Source of the DNA: Phytophthora sp. 'mugwort'
Lineage: Eukaryota; Oomycota; Peronosporomycetes; Peronosporales; Peronosporaceae
Assembly (NCBI GenBank): GCA_033558025.1
Contig: JAUCEF010000001.1
Location: 3,968,001 to 4,032,000 of the forward strand
Direction: 5' to 3'
Length of the DNA stretch: 64,000 nt
The number at the start of each line of letters is the position of its first letter. Positions within the stretch are counted from its first letter, which is position 1. The position numbers were made by a program, and so were the translations under genes. Under the pieces are notes generated by a model. It had not been told where the DNA came from. It saw only the letters and a list, made by a program, of their open reading frames with translations, and made no database searches. Shown piece by piece: positions 33,345 to 45,000 of this stretch.

Positions 33345-36300
33345 AGTTTACTCCGAGCTCGTTCTACTTCAACATAACCTTATGCTTGAACTCACCCTCG
33401 TTGTGGTTCTTGTCATGCACGGAGCACTCGTTCCAATGCGAGTGCCGATTTTGGTTTTCATCCCAGGTGCTTGACCAGCACAACACGTGCCTTCTTATCG
33501 GCACGTAAGCTTTCCTTATCATAGATGATCCAATTCCTTACAGTATCCTCCACGCTGTAGCTTACAAGGACGCACCGGCGCATTTTAACCTTTTCCGTGT
33601 AACGTCCCTTGTCAAGCGCCAGCGTTCCGTGTCCTGCACCGGGATGACAGGATAGGGTCCGTCGTACAGCGGTAGTAGTTTGCCTTGCACACCTGACTCG
33701 CGCCGCAGCAAAACCACGCCGTCGGCGCGATAGGTCCATGCGCTGTGTTTGCTGTTCTCACGCTGATTGTTGATCTGTATCTGTTCCACCTTGCGCTGGT
33801 GTTCGGCGGTCCGGTCCGTTTCGTGTGCGAGATCGCTTATCATGTCTCGACCGAAGGCCTGCTGGGCTGGCGGTGCTTCGATGCTGCTATAGTATGCCGT
33901 CCGAAGTGCAAACGTCGTGTTGTGCAGGAAAAGCTCCCAGTCGTCAACTCTGCGCAGCTCATTTGTCCTCATTTTATCGCCAACCACTCGGTGCACGCGC
34001 TCGACAACTGCATTAGCCTGGGGTTGCGAACCGCTGTTGGAGCTCGTTCGACGCCGTAGCTATCCAACAACTCCAAGAACTCTCTCTTGATCTCATTGTC
34101 GCCATCAAAGATACAGCGCGTATCGTCTGAACCAGTAGCGGCCTAGCAAAGCTGCCGCCTCCGCACTCGTCCCATCCAGTGCTGGTAGTAGCGCAATGAG
34201 CCTAGTCGTTGTATCAATGATGCGGTGGGAACGAAACTTCTGCTTCCCGAATGGTCCGATTGAATCCACCGCGATCTCGAACCATGGCCAAGCAACGCAT
34301 TCTTGATCGGTATCTTTCTATATCGGTTGGTCGGGTGCTTGCTCTTGATACAAGTGAGACATCCACTCACATGCTTCTCTACATCGCACACTATTCCCCT
34401 CCAATTGAACACTTGCTTCATCGTTGCTGCCATGGTATTGGCGCCAGGGTGGATAAGCCACCCATGGTCACTTCATCATATCTGCACGAAGTGCTTACGG
34501 TACCAGGACCTACGTTGAACTTGGGTCCACTCAAACTTCACGCCTCCAATCTCTCTTTTCTCTCCCTTCAATAACTGGTCAACATTTAGCTGAGCTCGGG
34601 CAAAAGATTCTTCATGTCGATGTTGAAGATAGCCACCGATTCTGCTGCAGCGAGGGTGTCCATTCGTATGGGCTCCTTGACGATCTCATCTCCTCCATAC
34701 TTTTGGTTATCGTCGACATCTAGGTACTCTCCTCCAGTTCGGAATAGTCAGCAGTACGTAGCCGGGAAAGCGCGTCTGCACCACGTTGCTGGCATTCGGC
34801 ACGTAGTGGATGATGGGGCCGAACTCCTCGATCTTGAGCCTCCACCTCATCATGTGTATGTCATGGAGGGTCGAGTACGTAAGGCTCAAGTGATCAGTGA
34901 AGAGATGTAGCTCTTGGCCGAGCAGGAGACTGCGAAACTTACGCAGTGAGCGAACGATGCTCAGGAGTTCCAGTCGGTTTGCAGGGTACAGCGTCTGAGC
35001 CTGATTGTACGTTTTGCTCCAGAATACGATCGGTTGCCGTGTCTGGGTATCAATGCTCCTAGCTGTCATCCGTTTACACTTTAAACGGTTTGCCAGGCTC
35101 CGGATACGTCAAAAGGGTTCGTTCAGCAAGGGTCTCCTTTACTGCCTCGAACGCACGCTGCTGTATATTGCCCCATTTGTACTGGCATGAAGGCGACAGC
35201 AGTCGAGTCAGCGGGCTGCGTAGCTCAGTTCGGCGTGGGATCATGTCTCGATAGTAGTTTACTCTTTCCACGAAACGACGGAGCTCGTGGCGGGATCGTT
35301 GCGCGACAATCGCTCGGATCGCGTCCACCTTATTCGGGATCGCTTGAATTCCGTCAGTGCTGATGCGGTATCCGAGATAGTCCACTGACTCTGCGCAAAT
35401 CTTGCTCTTCTTCTGGTGCAATGTCACTTCCTTAGTTGCCAAGCGCATGAACATTATCTCCAGGTGCTTCATGTGCTCATCAACGACATCGATAACATTA
35501 AAATATCATTCTAGATAGACCCACGCGAAATCAAAATCTCCCTGAAGCTCGTCCATCGCCGGCTGGAACTCATCCGGGGCTGTAGAAACTCCTATCGGCA
35601 GGCGGTTTAACATACATTTTTCAATAGGAGTCACGATCGCAGTCAGTCTCCTGCTGTGGCGAGCGAGAAGCTGCGCGTAGTAGCTCATCGGTACGTCGAA
35701 GGCTGAAATGTACTTTGGCCTTGGAAGTGAACGTAGCATATGAGGGTTCATGGGCACCGAGTAGTAGTGCGTCGTCAGTTCCTTGTTGAGCCGTCGAAAA
35801 TCGCAGACCAGGCGCACTGATCCGTCTTTCGTGGGAATGACGAAAGCTGAAAAAGCCCAAGGCGAGGACGTGTCGGGCTCAATTACCCCAAGCTTTATCA
35901 GTCGCTTGGTTTCCTTCCTGGTCGCTTCATAATATTCTCTTGGATCGGGAAGGGTCGAGTCGCGAAAGGTTTGGCTCCAGGGCGGTGTGGAAGCACGTAC
36001 GGCCTGCGCTTTGCTGTCCCCAACTTCCCGAAAAAGAGATCTGCATGTTTGTACATGTTGATAACCTCCTGACATTGCTCCAGCGTCAGCCTTTCCATCG
36101 ACCACATTTCTCCAGCGGCCAGGCCTCTGGTACCTCTTCGAGATTAACTTCCGCTCTGCACTGCATGTCGCTAGCGAAAATCGCTGTGTCTCGTTGCCCT
36201 GTGGCAGCATTGATTTGCATCGGGACTTCGATGTCATCCCACGTCATTACACCTGTGATGAAGTCGAAAACCACCCTTTGATCTCGAAGGACGTCACGGC

Positions 36301-36780
36301 CGATCGTCATCGGGTAAAGTAAGGTATCGGCCACTCGAAACGCATGAATGCACGTCCTGGTATTGGAGAACGTCAGCATCTTGAACGTCGCCTGTGCTCT
36401 GTGCGTGGTCTGACCGACCGATCCGTCTGCATTACGAAAGAGAACCACCTCTGGCTCCAGCACCACGTTGCCTTGCAGCACCTTGAGCATCTTCCTATCA
36501 ATCGTTGATTTCATGCAACCAGTATCGACCAACGCCGTTAATCAAATTGGTCCAATCTCTACTTCCACTTCGGTCCGGAAGTCCTCGTCTGGAAGTCGTC
36601 GTTGGCGATGGTCTACGGCCCCTGCCCTGACTGCCATTGCATTATTTTCGCCGTCTAGGTAGTAGTGCATCGCCGCGTACTCCTTGTCCTCTCTTTTCTT
36701 CATGGTTTGCATCAAGGCAGCCTGACACGCCCGTGGCTCGTAGAGGGGCGCTCACGCTGGCTGACTTTTTTCGGGTAAAA
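33345..36780 (-). pseudogene. Gypsy element remnant A (protease, RT, RNase H, integrase)
   Basis: Reading from 36780 down: a protease with active site MVDTGCMKSTIDRKML (from 36532) and TIGRDVLRDQRVVFDF. RT has LIKLGVIEPDTSSPWAFSAF, VRLVCDFRRLNKELT and LPIGVSTAPDEFQPAMDELQ; at the YxDD position it reads VYLE followed by a stop, so the catalytic aspartates are lost. RT thumb/connection 35472-35074 has VDYLGYRISTDGIQAIPNKV. RNase H 35069-34707 has FTDHLSLTYS. Integrase zinc module GCLTCIKSKH lies near 34360. Integrase C-terminal part 33996-33562. No LTRs were identified. It overlaps or abuts remnant B near 36.75 kb and truncates the pogo-like gene at its other end. Confidence 0.8.
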
Positions 36781-38937
36781 TGAGAAGTAATTAAGTTTCT
36801 TTAGGAGCTATGCACTAAAGCGTACACTCGAGACATCAGTCTCGCCTACAGTAAACAACGGTCACCATATGGGTACTGGAGGCGCTCTTGAAGATGCAAC
36901 CCTGTCGACAGGGTTAAAGACCACTCTCCTGACGACACTTCCTTGAAGTCGAGTAGACAGTAGTTTCTATCATCTTGTCACCCCGCATGCTGGATGCTCG
37001 ATTGCATTAGCGTGGAAATAAGCGGCGGATGTTAATTCCTTGTTTAGTGACTCGTAGTCCAGAGTCACTGTTCCATTGTTGTGCACCTCAGTGATTGCAT
37101 TGGGTCCAGTCGCAACCTGACGCTGTTTGGTTCCGCGGTCCTTTTTAGCGATACGAATCATGACATGGTCACCGATAGAGATGGAGTCTTTTGTCGCTCT
37201 CGCATGTGTTATCGCGGAGAATGGCTTCAAACCTGCGCTTAGTCATATAACTCCAGTTGGCCTCGTGGAGTTGCCGCGCTACCAAGTCTTGACCGAATAT
37301 TAGGTGTGCTGGCGTCGTTCCGAGGATGCTGTGGTTACTCCCACCTACTACGAAGGCGGCATACTGAATCACTTGCCACCAGTCACCTTCCGGGTAGCAA
37401 CGTATGCTGTTCATTAGCTCAAGGTGGACTCGCTCGCAGATAGCATTGGTTTTGGGGTTCTTGAGCGAAATTGTTTTGGGCTTGATCCCGTAGCTTGCCA
37501 ACATCTCACGGAACTTCGCGGTGCTAAATTCGGTGCCTCGATCGAATTCTACCTTGACGGGACGCGGTTAGCGACACAGCCAAGTCGCGTCAAAGTTTCG
37601 GCCGTAGTCTGGGCCGGCTTGTTGGGCTGCTAGAGACCTCCAACCATCGCGTCGCTATGTCGATCACGGTAACTGCATAGTGTTTCTCGGGTCCAAACGG
37701 TCTGATAGTGCCCATACGGTCCGATAGTGTCCACGTGGATTCGTCGAATGGGTCCACTGTGGCCATGTCACACGGCGGTAACTTACCATGAGCTTGGGCA
37801 CCTCCATCTAGTTTGGAGTGCTTGCAAGTCATGCAGGCTCGCACAAATTCGACGATAGTTTGTTCCATTCCCGAACAGTAAAACGTTGGCTTCATGGTGT
37901 GGTATTGGCGCTTCGCACGTGGATGGCACAAGTTCATGTAGTACCAATCCACCATGTCCCTACGAAGTTCCTCGGGAATAACCAAACGCTTCTGGTAGGT
38001 CAACAGTCGCGCACCCATTACGTTGTTGATTTGGTAATCTGGGTCATTGCTTCCGTGAACACAAGACTCGATTATACGCTGGGTGCTGTCGTCCCCAGCT
38101 TGATGCTCTTTAATATACTGTCCGTCTACTACACATTCGATTGGATCGACTAACAGGGCTTCGCTGTCCACGTCGACTTCATTTTCGTCGAAATTGGCCC
38201 CATCATACAGCATCCGGGGAATGCGTCGGCACCGATGTTGTTCTTGCCTGGACGTACTCGCACGTTAGTCGGTACTTTGAAAGCAGAAGTTTCCAGCGCT
38301 TCACTCGCAACAATTTTCAGTCGGGTATACCAAATTCTTGTGGTCTGTGTGCACCACCACTGGAAACCCGAGCAGCATTGTTCGGTATTCCTTTAGAATT
38401 TCGACCACCGAGAGTAGGTCCAATTCCATTGTCGTGCAGTTCTGCTGCGCTGCCGTCAAGCTTCGAGAATAACAGGCGATAAACTTATCGTTCTGGTGGA
38501 TGATGCCGCCGAGTTGTTTACGACTTACATCTGCAAAGATGTCGAACGGTTGATTGTAGTCCGGGAAGGACACCAATACGGCTTGAGTTAACGCTTTCTT
38601 AGTTCCTTCAAACGCGTTGTTCTTTTCAGAAGTCCAGACGAAGGGAACCTTGTTTGACGCCAAACGCGTGAGTGGCTTAAGCAACGCCGACTTATTTGCG
38701 CACCATTTCTCGGTAGTAATTGATCATTCCTAGGAATTTTCACAGCTGTCGCTTGTTCTTGGGCACTGCAAGCTGTTGGATCGCACGGATTTTCTTCTCC
38801 TGGGGCTTGATGATGATAAAGAGGACGCGATTCAAGGTTATGGATTTGATACTGGAGTGGAATGACCAAAACTGCAGCTCCCGTATTGCATCACCAAGCT
38901 TCACCGCGTGGCTGAGCGCCAGCCCAACCATTTGCAT
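36781..38937 (-). pseudogene. Gypsy element remnant B (RT end, RNase H, integrase, possible LTR piece)
   Basis: From 38937 down: the RT thumb (IRAIQQLAVPKNKRQL then KFLGMINYYREMVRK) and RNase H (LKPLTRLASNKVPFVWT, YSRSLTAAQQNCTTMELDLL, VVVHTDHKNLVY; 38684-38301). Then the integrase zinc region and core (38213-37590: RQYHTMKPTFYC, ACMTCKHSKLDGG, HYAVTVIDIATRWLEV). The second catalytic Asp sits in KVEFDRGTEFS (about 37560-37530) and the Glu in TNAICERVHLELMNS (about 37450). The C-terminal domain ends at 36970. The first integrase Asp region is scrambled. Below 36970 a sequence reading TGTCGTCAGGAGAGTGGTC on the minus strand could start the 3' LTR, but no partner LTR is present. A different lineage from remnant A by sequence. 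Confidence 0.78.
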
Positions 38938-40028
38938 GTTCCTCGACGAGCTTTTCGAAAGCGTTGGGCTTCTTCAGGTGCCGACCTCTTTCCTAGCTCG
39001 AGCTGGGGTCGTGATTTTCAGTGGAGACGAGTATGGCCAACACGACTGTTTCCCTAAGTACGATATTTTCAATACAGAACTTTGTATGAGGTTCATAAAA
39101 GGTGTATTTGGTACTATAATTTTGTCGCTGCTGCCGAAACCGGCAATTTGTATGCTGGCCCTGTCAAGGCGCTGAAAACGCAGGCGTTAAACATGTACTC
39201 TCTTGCCATGCATGATAAAAAGAACATATCTAAACAGCAGTTTCTAATTCCCCCTACAAGCCGAGAAGAGGCAAAAATGTGACCAGATTTGGGGGGTCCT
39301 ATCGATTTGGCGTGCACTGTACTCTGAGTAACAATACCTCTGATTAATAATAAAGATTGTCTCCAAGCGCTATTATTGTCGAGAGGATCTTTTCTATTTG
39401 TAATTTAGACGCATGTAATACGATAATATGAATAACTAGAAATTTCAGGATCAGCTTAAATCATTACATATTGAAAAATAGAAATTTAATAGAGATTTGT
39501 CTACATGGAATGATTTAAGCTGATCCGAAGGTTGGCTGTTTGAAAGGGAAAGTGGTACACAGATTCTTGAAAATCTGTGTATGCTGAATGCAGATTCTTC
39601 GTGCTCTAATTTGCCGCGTTTGAGGTGTAGGGCAATCGCAATGAGTATTATCAAGTGTACTCATGCAGAAGGAAGCGCGGGGGTTGCTGCAAATCTGTCG
39701 TTCTGCGTCTGCTTCTGGTCGCTCGATGCTTGAGCAGAAGGGCGCTATGTTTGCCAATGACTCACTGGCGACGCGTTCGCCATCAGGAAGATCAACTACA
39801 TACTCTCGTAAAAGTCATGTCGAACGTTTTATTGACGCATAGTAAACTGTTCGTTATTCATTGAATGCGAAACTCAAGAATCTGGTCCATCGCCACTGTG
39901 CGAGATTCCGTAAAGCAGAGGTTGTCCTCGTACACGATGCAGCCTGCATTGCAGGTGCCAACTACGTTGTCATTGTTCAATTCGATCCTTCAAGCACATT
40001 TGCACACTCAAATCAAGGCTTCTTCTGC
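38938..40028. other. Intergenic region with an inverted repeat, upstream of the secreted nuclease gene
   Basis: No gene recognised. An open frame at 39082-39282 has no family match. AT-richer sequence at 39330-39540 includes the 18-bp inverted repeat described separately. The last few hundred bases should carry the promoter of the gene at 40029. Confidence 0.4.
39448..39526. repeat. Perfect 18-bp inverted repeat with AT-rich centre (MITE-like)
   Basis: GGATCAGCTTAAATCATT at 39448-39465 is exactly complementary to 39509-39526. The 43-bp spacer is AT-rich. Size and structure fit a small MITE or its TIR-only remnant; no target duplication was assigned. Confidence 0.6.
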
Positions 40029-41084
40029 ATGGTCTCCGGTTTCTCGATTGTGGCGACTGCTATCTTTGCGGTTGCCAGCTTCCTCGCAAGCTCGGCAGAT
40101 GCAGCCTTTGCGGCTTGCGCTACGGCTCCACACAGCCCCGGCGATCGCCGTCCAAGCAAGTCCCAGCTGAAAGTGGCTACTTTTAATGCCGAGTTCCTGT
40201 TCCTTGGGACCGAAACCCACACCCTGGTATGCCCCGGAGAGGATTGTTCGTGGACCACCACTGCTCAAGCCCAAAGTCACATAAAGCAAATTGCGACTGT
40301 TGTCAAGGCCCTAAACGCCGACATCCTTCAGCTGAACGAGGTGGAAGACTGCACGGTGCTCAAAGCGGTCATAACGCAATTGGAAGCTCTGGGTGATTCG
40401 ACGTACAAGCCATACCTTGTTCGCGGTACTGATACCTCCACTGGTCAAAACGCTGCACTCCTCACCCGTGTTGATCCTGTCGTCGATCTCAAAAGGTCGA
40501 CAGCCTCGGCGTCGATCCCCGTGTCAGGGTCCACATGCCCAAGCGCAAGCGGATACTCGAGTACGAAAGGTGTGTCGAAACACTTTTACACGACCTTTAA
40601 CGTGTCGGGGTTCTCGAAGCCAATCACGTTGATTGGCGCCCACCTGCTTGCCAACCCGGAACACAAGGCTCGCTGCTTTGAGCGTGAGGCACAGGCCACA
40701 GTGCTCGCTGGTCTGGCCAACGCTGCTGTCGCCCAAGGCAACCATGCAATTATCACGGGCGACATAAACGACTGGTCCTCCACTGTGCTCGATAAAAACA
40801 GCAAACGCCCCATCAGTGCCGTCCTCGATATCTTGACAGGCAGCAACTTTGCTCAAGTGGCCAGCAAAGCTTCTCAGTCGGATCGCTACTCGCAGTGGTA
40901 CGACGAAGACAACGACTGCGTCTACGAAACCACCGAAGTCAGCAGCCTGGACCATGTCTTGGTCTCCAAATCGCTATCTTCGGCGATTTCGAGTGTTTCC
41001 TTCAACCACGACTTGTACACGACGGCGTGTAGCAGTTACAACAGCGATCACTACCCCGTCTCCATCGTGCTAAATAAGATTTAA
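40029..41084 (+). CDS. Secreted endonuclease/exonuclease/phosphatase (EEP)-fold protein
   Basis: 351 residues without introns, starting at the ATG that gives a signal peptide (MVSGFSIVATAIFAVASFLA then SADAAF); an open frame extends upstream to 39861 but lacks such a start. EEP-fold metal-dependent active-site motifs occur in order: KVATFNAEFLFL (Asn), ILQLNEVEDC (catalytic Glu), ITLIGAHLLAN, AIITGDINDW (Asp and Asn), SSLDHVLVS (Asp) and a final NSDHYPVS (Asp-His). About eight Cys residues fit an extracellular, disulfide-bonded protein. The fold includes DNase I-like nucleases and phosphodiesterases; the set of motifs favours a nuclease, but the substrate cannot be read from sequence. In an oomycete such an enzyme could degrade extracellular DNA; that is inference. 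It stands alone between transposon debris and CFAP57. Confidence 0.85.
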   Translation: MVSGFSIVATAIFAVASFLASSADAAFAACATAPHSPGDRRPSKSQLKVATFNAEFLFLGTETHTLVCPGEDCSWTTTAQAQSHIKQIATVVKALNADILQLNEVEDCTVLKAVITQLEALGDSTYKPYLVRGTDTSTGQNAALLTRVDPVVDLKRSTASASIPVSGSTCPSASGYSSTKGVSKHFYTTFNVSGFSKPITLIGAHLLANPEHKARCFEREAQATVLAGLANAAVAQGNHAIITGDINDWSSTVLDKNSKRPISAVLDILTGSNFAQVASKASQSDRYSQWYDEDNDCVYETTEVSSLDHVLVSKSLSSAISSVSFNHDLYTTACSSYNSDHYPVSIVLNKI

Positions 41085-42060
41085 GTCCATTCAGGACTTG
41101 TCGTTTCTTGCGCAAACCGGAAAAGCAATGTTAACTTGTGGTCACAGGTAACACTTTTTTTTTAAAATAAAATGATCCGTGTCAAGGATTCACATCCTCC
41201 ATCGAGTACATCAGGCTAACAGCGGCGATCTTGAACGACTGCCAATTTTAACTTAACCCTCAGCCAATATTTCTTGCTATAGCTATTTCACTACTTAGTA
41301 GTAAATCTGAGTGACTTGGCGTCGTCAAGCGCAATGAAACGTCCAGCGTTGTTTCAAATCCAAACATTAAGCACAAGAACGATATTGTCAAGTAATACCT
41401 TTCGTCGAGAGACAATTCGGATCCAGTGAGAGCGAGGACAAGGACGAAGCTGGAGAAGCTGACAAAGGCCGCAAAGCAAGTTGGAATGCGAGATGTCGTC
41501 ATTGAGCGAGAGAAAGGATCAGCTTTATGTACTGTAGATATGATCGCCGATTTTGATAGACAGCGTGATGTAGGACCGATGAGGTTATGGAGCTTTATTT
41601 TTTGTATCTTGGCTTTCCTAAAGAACGAGCTCTATCCCATTTCCGGAATTACATTACAAGCCGTATATTTAATAACCCAGCAGCGAAGTTGTGTATCACC
41701 CTGTCCCTAGTTCGCCCTTTTGTCACGCATTCCTCGACAATATCATATCCAGGAGCGATCGTTCTGCACGTAGTTATGCAGTCATGCTGCTGCTTGCACG
41801 GCGCGTGTACGTTGTCCAACGCTATCAGTTAAGGCTTACAACGTGCGTACAACCATAGCAACGGCTAGGCGGACATTTTGGAGAGCAGCTCTAATAGCCA
41901 AGACAGGACAACAACCCTCATATCGGTGTTTATTAATCCTATACTGTACATACCGGTGGCATGAAACTCTGTATAAAGAGCCATCAACTCGGACAAATGA
42001 AATTAAATCCATTCGAGTATACATTTGAACTACAGTAGTTCTCGTTGAGCATGCAGCAGC
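41085..42060. other. Intergenic region between convergent secreted nuclease gene and CFAP57
   Basis: The 976 bp separate two genes that converge. A frame at 41426-41710 (RTKLEKLTKAAKQVGMRDVV) has a protein-like start but no family match and quickly turns hydrophobic and disordered. No RNA or repeat recognised. Confidence 0.4.
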
Positions 42061-45000
42061 CTAACCATCCACGGCCCGCCCGATCGGTGGGAAGATCTCA
42101 CCAGGCCTGGTACCACCCAGCCCACCGCTCACCAGTTTGTCTTCAAGAGCTTTTATTGCCCAACGTAGATCTTCAATCTCAGTTCTCTGCTTGGCAATAA
42201 GGGCATCAGGGTCCCCACCTGCTGCTTCCAGTGCAGCCGCCAAGGCCTTGCTGCCATTAGGTTTCTCCTGGTTCATTGCTGAGGTAGCCAAACCAGCGGT
42301 AGCCAAAGTGGCTCGCTCCATCTGAAGATTGTTCTTGGCAGCACTGAGGGCGCTGCGAATGTCATTTATCTCACGAATGAGAAGCATGTTGTCGGACGTG
42401 GCTCGCAAGTTCTCGTGCTGGTGCTCCTGGGCATCAGCCGCGTACTTGCGCTTAAGAACATGCACCGACTTTTCGAGGTACTGCTTTTGCCGGGCGTACT
42501 CAAGCTGAATCTCAGCTTCCACATCTTCTCCTGCACCGGCACTAGTTGATCCAAAGCCGTTTGGACCATTGTCGGTGGTGACATACTTGTTGTAGAGTTG
42601 CGCCACCTGTAGTGCGAGCTCCTTTGGTGACTGGAGATGCTGGACGCACTCATGGAGGTCGCAGCGAAAGCGTTTCATCGATGTTTGTTGGTCACTAAGA
42701 ACTTGACGGTGTCCCGCTATGGCCTTCTGAAGTGAGTTAATGCGTTGACGCTGTTCTCCAATGAGCACATCGAGCTGAGCATTGCTTTTGTGAAAGAGCT
42801 CCAGCTCCTGGTCCATTTCTTTGATTTGTGATTTCATATCGGCGATTTCGTTTTCGCGCGGCTCAATTGCCCGCTTTAGCTCCTTAATTTTGTAGTCGAG
42901 CACAAACTTGAACTTTTCCAGCTCTTGGTTCTTCTTCTTCAAGTCGTAAATTCTCTTTTCCTTCTCGCCGATGGTTTCGTCACGGGCTCGAATCTCCCGT
43001 TTGAGTGCTTGGATCTCCTTTTCTAGTTGCTTAATAGCTTCGATCAGTTCTTTCTCTTTCTCTAGCAGCAGTTTTATTTGATCGCGCTGGTCTTCGATAT
43101 CTTTCTGTAGCGCAGAAAACTTTTTCTTCATGATACCATTCTCACCCTTAAACCGCAACGTAGCCTCGCGCTCAGCCTGCAATTTGTCTTCGTATTTTTT
43201 CTTAAGTGCCTCGAGCTCCTCGTCCACATCTGCTTCAACCTGTGCCACCGTTTCGCGATATTCGCGACCCAACTCGTCCTTCTCCTCCTCCATTTGCATA
43301 CGCAACTGACGATCCTCGTTCAGACGTTGCTCAAAGTCTTCAGTCACATCGGCCACGTATTTATCGTGTGTGGTCACGAGACGCTGCTGTTCACTTTTCC
43401 AGTGTAGACACTGCGCCTCGCGCTGGGTAAGCACCTCCTGATATCGTTCAACTTCTTTCATGATTTTTTGCTGGTAGGATGCCTCGGTCTCCTGCATTTG
43501 TTGCAAGTGATGCTCTTCCAGCTGCTTGATCTTCTCCTCGTACTCCATTTCGATGTCATTTTTGTCCTCTCTCAGGAGCTCGTACTTGTTCTTCTCTAGC
43601 TCAATTTCGTGCGTGAACTTCTCCGTGAGGTCTTTCAGGTTCTCATTGTACGTCATGTCCTTGAGCCGCAGCTGGTATTCATTGTGGAGCATAAGCTCGT
43701 CAACTTTGTTCTTCAGCTCCAGCATCAGCGTATTCTTTTCCTCTAAGTCTGACTTGGTCACCAGAATCTCCTCGGAAAACGAAGGCATTCTACCTCCATG
43801 CCCTCCAATACCTTCATGATGGTACGATGAGCCGCCACCAAAACCACCGCTGATTGCAGTTGAAGCAGCTGATCCGCTTGACAGAGAAATATCATCCTCT
43901 TTGCCTGTAGTTCGTGTTGGGCGTCCTTCCTTATCTCTTACTTCGAAGATGCATACTGCGCCATCCTCACCGGCGGCGAAAAGGAATTGGTCGTCAAAGG
44001 ACACTCGCAAACGTGTAACAGGAGCACTGAGGCATTGAAACTCAGTTGACTCCCCCGTTAGCGGATATTTGAAAGCTCGTATTGCACCCGGACGATCAGG
44101 CTCTGCCCCGGCACCAAAAAGAAGACGCTGTGATCCCGACAACACCAGTTGGCCCAGGGTAGCATCACATACAAATTCCTTAGTTAGTTGAGATGACGGA
44201 ATCTCAATCTCCTTGAGCAAGCGGTCGCCCCCCACTGCGTAGATTGCAGTGCCTTCACGATTGCATAATGCCGAGTAGTAAGATACTCCCTTTTGCACAA
44301 ACTCAGCTTCACGCTTTGCCTCGTCAAGGTCCCAATGGTAAACCGCGCCATCGAGCCCAGCGGAGACAATACTGGAATCATCAGCATTCCAAAAGAGGCT
44401 GCGCACTTTACCATTGTGACCCCGAAGTGTAGCAACCAACTCGCCCGTAAAAAGTGAGAATACCTGAATGGTGTTACCATTGACTGCTGCGAAAAGATGC
44501 CCCCCTGTACTGAACTGACACTCACGGCAGGCTTTCACCGGGAGCTCCTTGAATGAACGAATATCATCCATCAGGATATTTAACAAGCGAAGCTTGTCTG
44601 CAAAGCCAACCAGCAGGTGTAACCCAGAAGGATGGCAGGCAACACTGAATGCCTCTTCATTGAAACGCTTTGCCACCTCGCAGGTGCGATCGATATAGTT
44701 CCAGACGCGCACGGTTCGGTCTAAACCACATGTCACAAGGAGCGGCTTACGCACGCACACATCCATACCAGTCACGTGCAATAAACCACCACCGCCACCA
44801 CCATTGGCACCCCCCGATGGACCGTTGTTGGTGATGAGGTCGCTTGGCTGATGAAAACTTGTAATCACGTATTCGACATCTTCAGTTTGAGTTATCGCAG
44901 TGTCTGACGCTGCTGCTCCGGACCCACCAGTAACATTTGTACCAGCAACAGCAATTGTGGCGGACTCATCTACCACTGGAACGGTAGCTGGGGCTCCAGA

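Noticed and set aside
39861..40028. Upstream extension of the secreted nuclease frame
   Set aside because: The first part has no start that yields a signal peptide; the ATG at 40029 gives a typical one, so the extension is probably 5' untranslated sequence.
43526..43819. Plus-strand Ser/Phe-rich frame within CFAP57
   Set aside because: It is the antisense of the Glu/Lys coiled coil.
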